This document shows, one piece after another, positions 1 through 9,058 of a stretch of 64,000 nucleotides of DNA. Every line of letters starts with the position of its first letter. Position 1 is the stretch's first letter. The notes under the pieces were generated by a model that did no database searches, was not told the origin of the DNA, and was given only the letters and a program-made list of their open reading frames with translations. The stretch is from Croceivirga radicis (GTDB taxonomy: Bacteria > Bacteroidota > Bacteroidia > Flavobacteriales > Flavobacteriaceae): positions 124,001-188,000 of the forward strand of contig NZ_MTBC01000007.1 of assembly GCF_002072105.2 (NCBI RefSeq), given 5' to 3'. A program made the position numbers and the translations under genes.

Positions 1-2046
1 TTCATCTATCCAGTAGTTCAAATTCAATTTGGTGCCACTAAATACAATTTGCTCCATCTCTTTTATCAACTCTGGTAATTCCAAACCTTTTGCAGAGGCA
101 ATATCATCCAACGGTAGTTTTCTATCAACATTTTGAATGATATATAATTTTAGCCCAGAATTGGCACCGGTACTTTTTACTACCAAATCATCTGGTCTAA
201 CAATGTCGTTCTCTTCTACGTAATTATTTATTAAAGAAATGAAAGGTTTTCCATATTTTTTAGCTTTCCCCTCTCCAACACCATGAATATTCAAAAGTTC
301 TTCCATAGAAATAGGATACTTTAAAGCCATATCTTCTAGAGAAGGGTCTTGAAATACTACAAAAGGTGGTACATCGTTTTTCTTTGCCTCCTTCTTACGC
401 AAGTCTTTTAATAACTTAAGCAAGGCTTCATCTGCTACATTAGCGCTACCTTTTCCAGCGGTTACTATAGTATCATCACTGGCTTCAGAATACTCATGAT
501 CTAATGTCATCAAAAAAGAAGTTGGTTGCGCTAAAAAAGCTTCCCCTTCTTTTGTTAGACTTAAGACACCGTATCTCTCAATTTCTTTTTTCATTAATCC
601 GGCAACGATTGTTTGCCTGGACAATGCCTTCCAATAGAACGCGTCTTTATCCTTACCTATACCAAAAACTTCACGCTCGTCTGTTTTATGACTGGTTATA
701 AGCGCGTTGGTTTTACCAATAAGCGTATTTACAATTTCTTTGGTTTTAAATTTTTCGTTGGTCTCTTTTACTGTTCTTAGCAACTTAACCACATTGTCTT
801 TTGCCTCCTCTTTTGGCTTCGGATTTCTAGCGTTGTCATCCATATCCGCGCCTTCCCCATTCACTGCATCAAACTCCTCCCCAAAATAATGAAGAATAAA
901 TTTACGCCTAGACATAGAAGTCTCTGCATAAGCTACGATTTCTTGCAGTAAAGCTTGCCCAATCTCTTGTTCTGCCACTGGCTTGCCAGACATGAATTTC
1001 TCTAATTTTTCTACGTCTTTATAGGCATAATAGGCCAAACAATGGCCTTCGCCGCCGTCTCTACCTGCCCTACCGGTTTCCTGGTAATAGCTCTCTATAC
1101 TTTTTGGTATATCATGATGTATTACAAAGCGTACATCTGGTTTATCTATTCCCATACCAAAGGCAATGGTAGCCACCACCACATCTACATCTTCCATCAA
1201 AAACATATCTTGGTACTTAGCCCTTGTTTTGGCATCAAAGCCCGCATGATATGGAACTGCACTTATACCGTTTACTTGAAGTACTTGTGCCAGCTCTTCT
1301 ACTTTCTTTCTACTAAGACAATATACGATACCAGATTTACCACTATTCTGCTTTACAAAGCGGATGATATCTGCATCTACATTTTTTGTTTTAGGACGTA
1401 CCTCATAAAACAAATTTGGCCTGTTAAAAGAAGCTTTAAAAACCTTGGCATCTACCATACCAAGATTCTTAATAATGTCTTCTTGCACTTTTGGTGTTGC
1501 TGTTGCAGTTAATCCAATAATTGGAATATTATCGCCTAAACGGCTTATAATTTTTCTTAGGTTTCGGTATTCTGGTCTAAAATCATGACCCCATTCAGAT
1601 ATACAGTGCGCCTCATCTACCGCAACAAATGAAATGGCAACCCCATTAAAAAACTCGATGTTTTCTTCCTTGGTCAGCGATTCCGGAGCCACGTAAAGTA
1701 GTTTGGTAACCCCATTGGTAATATCACTCTTTACCTTTTTAATCTCGGTCTTGTTCAAAGAAGAGTTCAGAACATGGGCAATACCTTCTTCTGATGAAAC
1801 TCCCCTTATGGCATCCACTTGATTTTTCATCAGCGCTATTAATGGAGAAACCACTATAGCGGTTCCTTCTTTCATTAAAGCAGGTAATTGGTAACATAAA
1901 GATTTACCTCCACCCGTGGGCATGATAACAAAAGTGTCGTTATCACCTAAAATGTTGCTTATAACTTGTTCTTGAAGTCCTTTAAATTGTGAGAAACCAA
2001 AGTATTTCTTTAATGCCTCTTGTAATTCCATTGCACTAGCACTCAT
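1..2046 (-). CDS. recQ: ATP-dependent DNA helicase RecQ (C-terminus outside window)
   Basis: 3'-5' DNA helicase of recombination and repair. The reading frame runs open from an ATG at 2046 to the window edge (682 codons), so the stop is not seen. Walker A TGGGKS is at residues 44-49 and the DEAH box at 144-147, followed by the ETGRAGRDGG motif of helicase motif VI. The RQC part begins near residue 376 and an HRDC-like segment with LLNIHGVGEGKAKKYG lies near 582-600. The zinc-binding cysteines usual in the RQC region are absent: the stretch M378-N405 (SRRK, HYFGEEF, GADMDDN) has no Cys. The gene diverges from the kpsF operon. RecQ identity is secure; activity without the zinc site is inferred from the intact motor. 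Confidence 0.95.
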   Translation of the reverse strand, partial: MSASAMELQEALKKYFGFSQFKGLQEQVISNILGDNDTFVIMPTGGGKSLCYQLPALMKEGTAIVVSPLIALMKNQVDAIRGVSSEEGIAHVLNSSLNKTEIKKVKSDITNGVTKLLYVAPESLTKEENIEFFNGVAISFVAVDEAHCISEWGHDFRPEYRNLRKIISRLGDNIPIIGLTATATPKVQEDIIKNLGMVDAKVFKASFNRPNLFYEVRPKTKNVDADIIRFVKQNSGKSGIVYCLSRKKVEELAQVLQVNGISAVPYHAGFDAKTRAKYQDMFLMEDVDVVVATIAFGMGIDKPDVRFVIHHDIPKSIESYYQETGRAGRDGGEGHCLAYYAYKDVEKLEKFMSGKPVAEQEIGQALLQEIVAYAETSMSRRKFILHYFGEEFDAVNGEGADMDDNARNPKPKEEAKDNVVKLLRTVKETNEKFKTKEIVNTLIGKTNALITSHKTDEREVFGIGKDKDAFYWKALSRQTIVAGLMKKEIERYGVLSLTKEGEAFLAQPTSFLMTLDHEYSEASDDTIVTAGKGSANVADEALLKLLKDLRKKEAKKNDVPPFVVFQDPSLEDMALKYPISMEELLNIHGVGEGKAKKYGKPFISLINNYVEENDIVRPDDLVVKSTGANSGLKLYIIQNVDRKLPLDDIASAKGLELPELIKEMEQIVFSGTKLNLNYWIDE

Positions 2047-2074
2047 TCTCTATAATTACTTTAAAAAGGTACGG

Positions 2075-2082
2075 CAAATTTA
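2075..2082 (-). promoter_or_regulatory. -7 box of recQ promoter
   Basis: Read on the minus strand this is TAAATTTG, a full match to the Bacteroidota -7 consensus TAnnTTTG, 28 bases before the recQ ATG. No good TTG -33 element is present at the right distance; a CTG lies about 21 bases upstream. A TAnnTTTG match alone can occur by chance, so this rests on its position. Confidence 0.55.
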
Positions 2083-2154
2083 GATTAAAATGGAAAGATT
2101 GGTCAGTGTTTGTTTCCAGCGCCCTTTTATATCCTATATACAGATTTGTTTGTT

Positions 2155-2162
2155 TAATTTTG
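2155..2162 (+). promoter_or_regulatory. -7 box of kpsF-tatC-lptB operon
   Basis: TAATTTTG matches the Bacteroidota -7 consensus. It lies 53 bases before the preferred TTG start of the sugar isomerase gene and inside the upstream extension of that reading frame, which argues that the extension from 2090 is not translated. The -33 TTG is not well placed, so confidence is moderate. Confidence 0.5.
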
Positions 2163-2215
2163 TAAACTTAAAGATAACACATTCTTTTAGATTAACACCG
2201 ATATTACAGATAACA

Positions 2216-3181
2216 TTGAGCGCTAAACAAGCTATTTTAGAAATTGCAAGAACGGTAATCAAAAACGAAGGAGAGGCAATTCTGGACTTATTACCCTATT
2301 TAGATTCAAATTTTGAGGCCACGGTAAAGGCTATTTTACAATCCGAAGGGCGAGTTGTGGTTACTGGAGTTGGAAAAAGTGCTCTTATAGCAAACAAAAT
2401 AGTAGCTACCCTTAACTCTACCGGAACACCAGCAATATTTATGCATGCGGCAGATGCTATTCATGGTGATTTGGGCACTATCCAAAAAAACGACATAGTT
2501 ATTTGCTTATCCAAAAGTGGAAACACGGAAGAAATTAAAATGTTGATTCCCCTTATCAAAAGAGGAGAAAATTTGTTGATTGGATTAACTGGCAATTTAC
2601 AATCTACTTTGGCCAAACAAGCAGACTATGTACTCAATACTTTTGTAGAAAAAGAGGCCTGCCCAAACAATCTGGCCCCTACCACCAGTACCACCGCCCA
2701 ATTGGTAATGGGAGACGCCTTGGCCATATCATTACTACAATTAAGAGGTTTTGGGAAAGAAGACTTTGCAAAATACCACCCGGGTGGCTCTTTAGGCAAG
2801 AAATTATACCTACGAGTTTCAGATTTGTTGAACAACAACCAAAAACCAGCCGTAGCTATAAATGCTAGCGTTAAAGAGGTGATTGTAGAAATATCTAAAA
2901 AAATGCTTGGCGTAACCGCTGTTCTAGATAAAGACCAACTGGTTGGTGTGGTAACAGATGGCGACATTAGAAGAATGTTGAGCAAACATGACGATATTAG
3001 TGGTTTACAGGCAAAAGATATTATGACAAAAAGGCCAAAAACCATAGAACCAAATGTACTTGCCGTAAAAGCTATGGAAACCTTGCGTGCCAACGGAATT
3101 TCCCAATTATTGGTCCAAGACAAAAAGCAATACCTGGGTGTGGTACACATTCATAATCTTATAAACGAAGGAATTGCGTAA
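2216..3181 (+). CDS. KpsF/GutQ-family arabinose-5-phosphate isomerase
   Basis: Interconverts ribulose-5-phosphate and arabinose-5-phosphate, the first step to Kdo for lipopolysaccharide. An N-terminal SIS sugar-isomerase domain carries GVGKSALIANKI, HAADAIHGDLG and SKSGNTEE; two CBS domains follow (GVVTDGDIRRML and the segment ending GVVHIHNL). I chose the TTG at 2216 (321 residues, the usual family length). The frame is open back to 2090, but the extra 42 residues resemble no family N-terminus and cover a probable promoter. The stop shares its last base with the tatC start (TAATG), and lptB lies in the same operon, which fits a role in LPS supply. Family assignment is firm; substrate is known from the family, not shown here. 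Confidence 0.9.
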   Translation: MSAKQAILEIARTVIKNEGEAILDLLPYLDSNFEATVKAILQSEGRVVVTGVGKSALIANKIVATLNSTGTPAIFMHAADAIHGDLGTIQKNDIVICLSKSGNTEEIKMLIPLIKRGENLLIGLTGNLQSTLAKQADYVLNTFVEKEACPNNLAPTTSTTAQLVMGDALAISLLQLRGFGKEDFAKYHPGGSLGKKLYLRVSDLLNNNQKPAVAINASVKEVIVEISKKMLGVTAVLDKDQLVGVVTDGDIRRMLSKHDDISGLQAKDIMTKRPKTIEPNVLAVKAMETLRANGISQLLVQDKKQYLGVVHIHNLINEGIA

Positions 3182-4020
3182 TGGCAAAAGTTGCAAACGA
3201 CCCAAACGAAATGTCTTTCCTAGACCATTTAGAAGAACTTAGATGGCATTTGATACGCTCTACCTTGGCTGTGGTCATTGTGGGTTGCGTGGCATTTATA
3301 ATGAAAGACTTTATATTTGACACCATCATATTTGGTCCCAAAAAAATGGATTTTCCTACTTACAGGTTCTTCTGTAAAATAGCCACTTTTTTTGGTATTG
3401 ATTCTGAATTTTGCGGAGAATCACTTCCGTTTACCATTCAAAACCGTACCATGGCAGGTCAGTTTTCCGCTCATATTTGGACCTCAATCTGGGCCGGTTT
3501 TATTGTGGGTTTCCCCTATCTATTGTGGGAATTATGGCGTTTTATAAGTCCAGGACTCTACGAAAACGAACGCAAATATTCCAAAGGCTTCATATTTGCT
3601 GCATCCATGTTGTTTTTTATGGGTGTACTTTTTGGTTACTATGTAGTAGCTCCTTTATCTATAAATTTCTTGGGTACCTATCAAGTGAGTCAAGAGGTTA
3701 CCAATGAAATAGATATAAGTTCGTTCATTGCCACGGTAAGGGCTTCTGTGATAGCTTGTGGTATTATGTTCGAATTACCTATAATTATATTTTTCCTTAC
3801 AAAGATTGGCTTGGTAACACCAGAAATATTAAAGAAATACAGAAAAATTGCTTTGGTAGTGGTATTAATACTTTCCGCTGTTATTACCCCACCAGACGTT
3901 GCTAGCCAAATTGTAGTGGCCATACCGGTTCTTATATTATATCAGGTTAGTATTTATATTAGCAAATTGGTTATAAAAAGACAGATTAAAAAAGAAAAAA
4001 CTGCTAAAAATGGCAAATAA
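3181..4020 (+). CDS. tatC: Sec-independent translocase subunit TatC
   Basis: Core receptor of the twin-arginine translocation system in the inner membrane, which binds the RR signal of folded substrates. The 279-residue product begins with the conserved SFLDHLEELR segment (residues 13-22) and has about six hydrophobic segments; FGYYVVAPLSINFL and the ELPIIIFFLTKIGLVTPE stretch are typical TatC. An extended periplasmic loop of about 50 residues (roughly 52-98, with two Cys) follows the first membrane helix. The start overlaps the kpsF-like stop by one base and the end overlaps the next gene by 11 bases, so translation is probably coupled. No tatA is in the window. The S66 peptidase at 50044 carries a possible Tat signal. 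Confidence 0.96.
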   Translation: MAKVANDPNEMSFLDHLEELRWHLIRSTLAVVIVGCVAFIMKDFIFDTIIFGPKKMDFPTYRFFCKIATFFGIDSEFCGESLPFTIQNRTMAGQFSAHIWTSIWAGFIVGFPYLLWELWRFISPGLYENERKYSKGFIFAASMLFFMGVLFGYYVVAPLSINFLGTYQVSQEVTNEIDISSFIATVRASVIACGIMFELPIIIFFLTKIGLVTPEILKKYRKIALVVVLILSAVITPPDVASQIVVAIPVLILYQVSIYISKLVIKRQIKKEKTAKNGK

Positions 4021-4357
4021 AGTTGAAGAATTTAATGCGTACAGAGCCAAAATGAACGAGAAAATTTTGGCAGATAATAACAAGATTATAAAACGTATTT
4101 TTAATCTAGACACCAATGCATTTATGGCCGGTGCTTTAGATGTAAAAACTAAAGAGCTTCTTGGTTTGGTGGCATCTGCGGTTTTGCGTTGCGATGATTG
4201 CGTAAAATACCATTTGGAAAGCTCTAAGGAACATGGTGCATCCAAAGAAGAAGTAATGGAAACTTTAGGTATTGCAACTTTAATTGGGGGCACAATTGTG
4301 ATACCACACCTTAGAAGAGCTTATGAATATTGGGAAGAATTAGAAACCGAAGCTTAA
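4010..4357 (+). CDS. AhpD-like carboxymuconolactone decarboxylase family protein
   Basis: A 115-residue all-helical CMD-family protein. The redox motif RCDDCVKYH (CxxC followed by His three residues later) is that of AhpD-type alkylhydroperoxidases, so a thiol-disulphide role is more likely than decarboxylation. The tail LRRAYEYWEELE is typical of short bacterial family members. It begins inside the end of tatC (11-base overlap) and precedes lptB by about 50 bases, so it sits in an envelope-biogenesis operon. Its physiological substrate is unknown; proximity to tatC does not by itself show a Tat role. Confidence 0.88.
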   Translation: MANKVEEFNAYRAKMNEKILADNNKIIKRIFNLDTNAFMAGALDVKTKELLGLVASAVLRCDDCVKYHLESSKEHGASKEEVMETLGIATLIGGTIVIPHLRRAYEYWEELETEA

Positions 4358-4410
4358 TTTTTTCCAAAACAGATGTCTAGAATAATTGGCTTTAGTTAGT
4401 TTTGAAAACT

Positions 4411-5151
4411 ATGATTCTACGTGCAGAAAATATCATGAAGTCCTACAGGGGCAGAAAAGTTGTAAAAGGCATTTCACTAGAAGTAAAACAAGGTGAGATT
4501 ATTGGCCTTTTAGGCCCCAATGGTGCAGGTAAAACCACCTCTTTTTATATGATTGTAGGCCTTATAAAACCCAATGGTGGCAAGATTTTTTTGAACGACA
4601 TGGAAATAACTGAGTTTCCAATGTATAAACGTGCACAAAATGGAATTGGCTATTTAGCCCAAGAAGCCTCGGTATTTAGAAAACTTAGTATAGAAGACAA
4701 CATCTTAAGTGTGCTACAAACCACCAATTTGTCCAAAAAAGAGCAGCACATGAAAATGGAATCGTTAATAGATGAATTCAGCTTAGGCCACATACGTAAA
4801 AACCGTGGCGACCTGTTATCTGGTGGGGAACGCAGACGTACGGAAATTGCAAGAGCCTTGGCCACAGACCCAAAATTTATCCTCCTGGATGAACCCTTTG
4901 CTGGTGTAGACCCGGTTGCTGTAGAAGATATACAACGTATTGTAGCACAATTAAAAAACAAGAATATTGGTATTCTTATTACAGACCACAACGTGCAAGA
5001 AACCCTTGCAATTACAGAACGTTCTTACCTAATGTTCGAGGGTGGAATCTTGAAAGCAGGCATCCCAGAAGATTTGGCACAAGATGAAATGGTACGTAAA
5101 GTGTATTTAGGTCAAAACTTTGAACTACGTAAAAAGAAATTGGAGTTCTAA
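4411..5151 (+). CDS. lptB: LPS export ABC transporter ATP-binding protein LptB
   Basis: ATPase that powers extraction of lipopolysaccharide from the inner membrane with LptF/G/C. With the ATG at 4411 the protein has 246 residues. Walker A GPNGAGKTT is at 35-43; the LptB-typical NGIGYLAQEASVFRKLS follows, then the signature LLSGGERRR, Walker B FILLDEPFAGVDP and the switch ITDHNVQET. A TTG three codons upstream (4402) is the only other nearby start and adds nothing conserved. It is the last gene of the kpsF-like, tatC, CMD operon and converges on pssA. Partners lptF/lptG are not in the window. Confidence 0.95.
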   Translation: MILRAENIMKSYRGRKVVKGISLEVKQGEIIGLLGPNGAGKTTSFYMIVGLIKPNGGKIFLNDMEITEFPMYKRAQNGIGYLAQEASVFRKLSIEDNILSVLQTTNLSKKEQHMKMESLIDEFSLGHIRKNRGDLLSGGERRRTEIARALATDPKFILLDEPFAGVDPVAVEDIQRIVAQLKNKNIGILITDHNVQETLAITERSYLMFEGGILKAGIPEDLAQDEMVRKVYLGQNFELRKKKLEF

Positions 5152-5170
5152 CAATCGCTCTACAAAGCAA

Positions 5171-5899
5171 TTAATACGCCATCCTTTCTTTTACCATTGA
5201 AGTTATTACATATAACAAAATAATTATTGGTATGGCCAAGAACTTTAAAGTTACCAGTAAAACCAAACTACCTATTAAAAAAAGATATTTAAATCCGTTT
5301 TCTTTAAAGCCCCAACTTTTAAATTTTAGTGCGAACAATGCAATTGGTGCATTTAACAAATAAGCACTTAACACGGTTAGGCCCAACAAAAACCACTGAT
5401 TCAATATTAAATCATTTAAAGTTTCATTATTCTGATACATTAAAATCAATGGTAAAGACAATATCATTAATGTATTGGCAGGTGTGGGCAATCCTACAAA
5501 AGAACTTACTTGATTTTCGTCTACATTAAAATTAGCCAACCGGTAAGCAGAAGCTAAGGTTATTAAAAAACCAAAGAGTGGTAGTAACGTAACTTCGGTA
5601 TGCATTCCAAAAAAATCTAGATTCCATCCTCCTTTTTGAGCCATATTCAATAGTTGAAACATAACTATACCTGGAACTACCCCACTGGTAACCATATCTG
5701 CCAAAGAATCCAATTGAACGCCCATTTCGCTTTGTACCTTTAAAAGACGTGCTGCCAACCCATCAAAAAAATCAAATAGTATACCTAGAAAAACAAAAAT
5801 AGCAGCCAACTCTAATCGGTTCATTACCGCAAAAACTACGGCTATGCATCCACAAAAAAGGTTTAAGAGTGTAATAAAATTAGGTATGTGTTTTTTCAT
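5171..5899 (-). CDS. pssA: CDP-diacylglycerol-serine O-phosphatidyltransferase
   Basis: Makes phosphatidylserine from CDP-diacylglycerol and serine, the precursor of phosphatidylethanolamine. The 242-residue membrane protein carries the full CDP-alcohol phosphatidyltransferase motif D43-x2-D46-G47-x2-A50-R51-x8-G60-x3-D64-x3-D68. The opening MKKHIPNFITLLNLFCGC is typical of the bacterial type II PssA family, and five or more hydrophobic helices follow. It is convergent with lptB with only 19 bases between stops. No psd gene is visible nearby. Confidence 0.94.
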   Translation of the reverse strand: MKKHIPNFITLLNLFCGCIAVVFAVMNRLELAAIFVFLGILFDFFDGLAARLLKVQSEMGVQLDSLADMVTSGVVPGIVMFQLLNMAQKGGWNLDFFGMHTEVTLLPLFGFLITLASAYRLANFNVDENQVSSFVGLPTPANTLMILSLPLILMYQNNETLNDLILNQWFLLGLTVLSAYLLNAPIALFALKFKSWGFKENGFKYLFLIGSLVLLVTLKFLAIPIIILLYVITSMVKERMAY

Positions 5900-5998
5900 T
5901 ATGTAAGGCTATTTTGGTAAAAATAAGCTAAAAATTATGCATTACTAGCAATCTATTTTTTAACGTTTATTAATTATATGCATCTTTGCTTTTTCCAT

Positions 5999-7180
5999 AT
6001 GAAAAGAATCATTCCTATCTTACTATTTGGTTTAGTCTTGTCTTTTAAGACAATACTGGCACAGCCCGTTCAATTATCAGATAAGGCCGCAATTAGTGTA
6101 CTAACCTGTGCCGCGGGGACCCAATTGTATTATGCATTTGGGCATACGGCTTTCCGTGTAAAAGACCCGGTACAAAGAATAGATGTAGTTTACAATTATG
6201 GTACGTTTGATTTCAATAAACCCAACTTCTACCTAAATTTTGTAAAAGGAAAGTTGGTCTATTCGCTTTCCAGAAGAAGTTTTGACGCTTTTCTTTATGA
6301 GTATGATTTAGAGAAAAGATGGGTAAAAGAGCAAATACTAAATTTAAATCCACAAGAGGTAAATCAGCTATTTAGGTTTTTTGAAGATAATTACAAACCA
6401 GAAAATCGGGATTATTTATACGATCCTCTTTTTAATAATTGTTCTAGCATAACTGGAGATATCTTAAAAAAACAATTTGGATCTAGAATTGTTTTTGGAA
6501 ACGCCCATATTGAACAAAAAGAAACTTTTAGACAGCTTGTTAGGGAATTTATACCTATAAATTCTTGGGGTGCTTTTGGTATAGACTTAGCCTTTGGTGG
6601 CATAACCGATCAATATGCTAATGCAAGGGAACAAATGTTCTTGCCCTATTACGCCATGGAGCAACTAAAACACACTACCAAAGATGGTAAACCACTTGTT
6701 TTAAGGGAGCGCACCATACTAAACTACCCAGAACAAGATTGGCACGGTACGTTTATAACCACACCATTTTTTTGGTTTTCAATTCTTTTAATTTTGGTAA
6801 GCTGTATTACCTATTTAGATTTTAAACATAAGACCAGAAGTAAGCTTACAGATGCTTTTCTGTTTTTTTTAAGCGGACTTTGCGGTTTATTTTTAATCTT
6901 ACTTTGGTTGGCAACGGACCATGAGGTTACCAAGTATAATTTAAATTTCTTATGGCTTTTGCCCTTTAACCTATACGTAGTATTCTATCTTTTAAAAGCC
7001 AAGAAATTACCCAAGTGGATTAGCATTTATTGCTATGTAGCCTTGACACTACTAGGCTTAGCTTTGATATTATGGCTGTTTGGAATTCAAGTGCTTTCAC
7101 CAATAAGCACACTACCAATCTTAACATTGGCCATTAGATATACCTACCTATCTCAATTTAGAAAAATTACTGCCGCATGA
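5999..7180 (+). CDS. DUF4105 (Lnb-like periplasmic domain) membrane protein
   Basis: Protein of 393 residues from the ATG at 5999; an in-frame ATG at 5978 would place seven extra residues before a clear signal peptide (MKRIIPILLF to about LAQ), so the later start is preferred. Residues about 25-240 are a DUF4105/Lnb N-terminal domain with YYAFGHTAFRV and FNNCSSITGD; four or five membrane helices form the C-terminal third. The family is common in Bacteroidota and its function is unknown. The stop overlaps the ABC-F start by four bases (ATGA), implying cotranslation. Confidence 0.82.
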   Translation: MKRIIPILLFGLVLSFKTILAQPVQLSDKAAISVLTCAAGTQLYYAFGHTAFRVKDPVQRIDVVYNYGTFDFNKPNFYLNFVKGKLVYSLSRRSFDAFLYEYDLEKRWVKEQILNLNPQEVNQLFRFFEDNYKPENRDYLYDPLFNNCSSITGDILKKQFGSRIVFGNAHIEQKETFRQLVREFIPINSWGAFGIDLAFGGITDQYANAREQMFLPYYAMEQLKHTTKDGKPLVLRERTILNYPEQDWHGTFITTPFFWFSILLILVSCITYLDFKHKTRSKLTDAFLFFLSGLCGLFLILLWLATDHEVTKYNLNFLWLLPFNLYVVFYLLKAKKLPKWISIYCYVALTLLGLALILWLFGIQVLSPISTLPILTLAIRYTYLSQFRKITAA

Positions 7181-9054
7181 ATTTAATGACCGTTGAAAAC
7201 ATTTCTAAAAGCTACGGAGAAACTGTTTTATTCTCTGATATTTCCTTTGGAATCAACAAAGACCAAAAAATAGCTTTAATAGCCAAAAATGGTAGTGGAA
7301 AAACCTCTATTTTAAAAATTTTATCTGGGCAAGATGTTTCAGAAACAGGACAAATAACCCAAAGAAAAGGCATCAAAGTTTCGTTCTTGGAACAAGAACC
7401 AAGCTTAGACCAAAATTTAACCATTGAGCAAACTATTTTTGCTTCTGGTAATGAAATACTTAATGTTATTGCCAAATACGAAGAAGCACTTACCAATCCA
7501 GAGGACCAAGATGCCTACCAAAAAGCCTTTGAGGCTATGGAAAGATACCATGCCTGGGATTTTGAAACGCAATACAAACAAATACTCTTTAAGCTAAACC
7601 TCACGCAGCTAGATTTAAAAGTAAATGTACTTAGCGGCGGACAAAAAAAACGTTTGGCTTTAGCAAATGCTTTAATAAACAAGCCAGACCTACTTATTCT
7701 AGATGAGCCAACCAACCATTTGGATTTAGAAATGATAGAATGGTTAGAAGAGTTTTTTAGAAAAGAGAACATTACCCTATTCATGGTTACACATGATCGT
7801 TATTTTTTAGAACGTGTGTGTAACGAGATTCTAGAATTAGACAATAACCAGCTCTATGGTTACAAAGGCAACTACAGTTATTATTTGGAAAAACGAGAGG
7901 CCCGTATAGAACGTGAAGCTGTTGAACAACATAAAAACCAAACCCTTTATAAAAAAGAACTAGATTGGATGCGTAGACAACCAAAGGCAAGAACTACTAA
8001 ATCCAAGTCTAGAATAGATGATTTTCATCAAATAAAATCACTGGCCCACCAAAGAAGAAAAGAACACCAGGTACAGTTAGAATTAAACATGGAGCGGCTG
8101 GGCAGTAAAATTGTAGAGCTACACAACTTAACTAAAAAATTTGGAGAACAAACCATGCTCCATAAATTTGACTATAGCTTTACCAAAGGCGAACGTGTAG
8201 GGATTATTGGCAAGAACGGAACTGGAAAATCTACTTTTTTAAATATTCTTACAGGCCAAGAATCTTTAGATAGTGGCAAAATAGTAGTTGGCGAGACGGT
8301 AAAATTTGGATATTACACCCAAAAAGGCATTTCTATTAAAGAAGGGCAAAAAGTAATAGATGTAATTCGTGAATTTGGCGACTATATACCCTTAAAGAAA
8401 GGCAGGCAAATTTCTGCGCAACAATTACTAGAACGATTTCTATTTGACCGTAAAAAACAATATGACTTTGTTGAAAAATTAAGTGGTGGCGAACGCAAAA
8501 GACTGTATTTGTGTACGGTTTTAATACAAAACCCTAATTTTTTAATCCTAGATGAACCTACAAACGATTTGGACATTGTTACGCTAAACGTTTTGGAAAG
8601 TTTCTTATTAGATTTTCCTGGCTGCTTAATTGTAGTATCCCACGATCGTTATTTTATGGATAAAATAGTTGATCATTTATTTGTTTTTAAAGGAGAGGGT
8701 GTTATCGAGGATTTTCCAGGTAATTATTCTGATTATCGTGCTTATGAAAACAGCAGAGTACTAGAAGAAAGGGCAGAAAAACAAAACAGCGGTAACAAAG
8801 CGGAAAAACAAACTTGGAAAGAAAAAGACGACAGTAGAACCCTTACTTATCTAGAACAAAAAGAATATAAGAACCTAGAAAAAGAAATTCAGAAATTAGA
8901 GCGTAAAAAAATTGAACTACAGCAAAAATTTACGGACGAAGGACTTTCTGGAGAAGATATTAACCAACTTTCTATTGAATTAGGAGAATTAGAGAACCAG
9001 ATTGATTTAAAAACAGAGCGATGGTTTGAACTTTCTGCTATTTTAGAAGATTAA
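7177..9054 (+). CDS. ABC-F family ATPase (Uup-like)
   Basis: Soluble tandem ATPase of the ABC-F class, which acts on ribosomes or DNA rather than in transport: there are no membrane segments. The 625 residues hold two ATPase domains: Walker A AKNGSGKTS (about 36-44) with LSGGQKKR and LILDEPTNHLD, and Walker A GKNGTGKST with LSGGERKR and LILDEPTNDLD. Between them is the basic linker RRQPKARTTKSKSR. A C-terminal charged coiled coil (about 530-620) is the Uup-type extension. Translationally coupled to the DUF4105 gene and followed four bases later by the methyltransferase-like gene. Confidence 0.93.
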   Translation: MNLMTVENISKSYGETVLFSDISFGINKDQKIALIAKNGSGKTSILKILSGQDVSETGQITQRKGIKVSFLEQEPSLDQNLTIEQTIFASGNEILNVIAKYEEALTNPEDQDAYQKAFEAMERYHAWDFETQYKQILFKLNLTQLDLKVNVLSGGQKKRLALANALINKPDLLILDEPTNHLDLEMIEWLEEFFRKENITLFMVTHDRYFLERVCNEILELDNNQLYGYKGNYSYYLEKREARIEREAVEQHKNQTLYKKELDWMRRQPKARTTKSKSRIDDFHQIKSLAHQRRKEHQVQLELNMERLGSKIVELHNLTKKFGEQTMLHKFDYSFTKGERVGIIGKNGTGKSTFLNILTGQESLDSGKIVVGETVKFGYYTQKGISIKEGQKVIDVIREFGDYIPLKKGRQISAQQLLERFLFDRKKQYDFVEKLSGGERKRLYLCTVLIQNPNFLILDEPTNDLDIVTLNVLESFLLDFPGCLIVVSHDRYFMDKIVDHLFVFKGEGVIEDFPGNYSDYRAYENSRVLEERAEKQNSGNKAEKQTWKEKDDSRTLTYLEQKEYKNLEKEIQKLERKKIELQQKFTDEGLSGEDINQLSIELGELENQIDLKTERWFELSAILED

Positions 9055-9058
9055 ATAG

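Noticed and set aside
504-1512. Plus-strand frames of 60-156 codons
   Set aside because: They lie antisense to recQ, whose minus-strand frame shows all helicase motifs; the plus-strand products look like random hydrophobic sequence.
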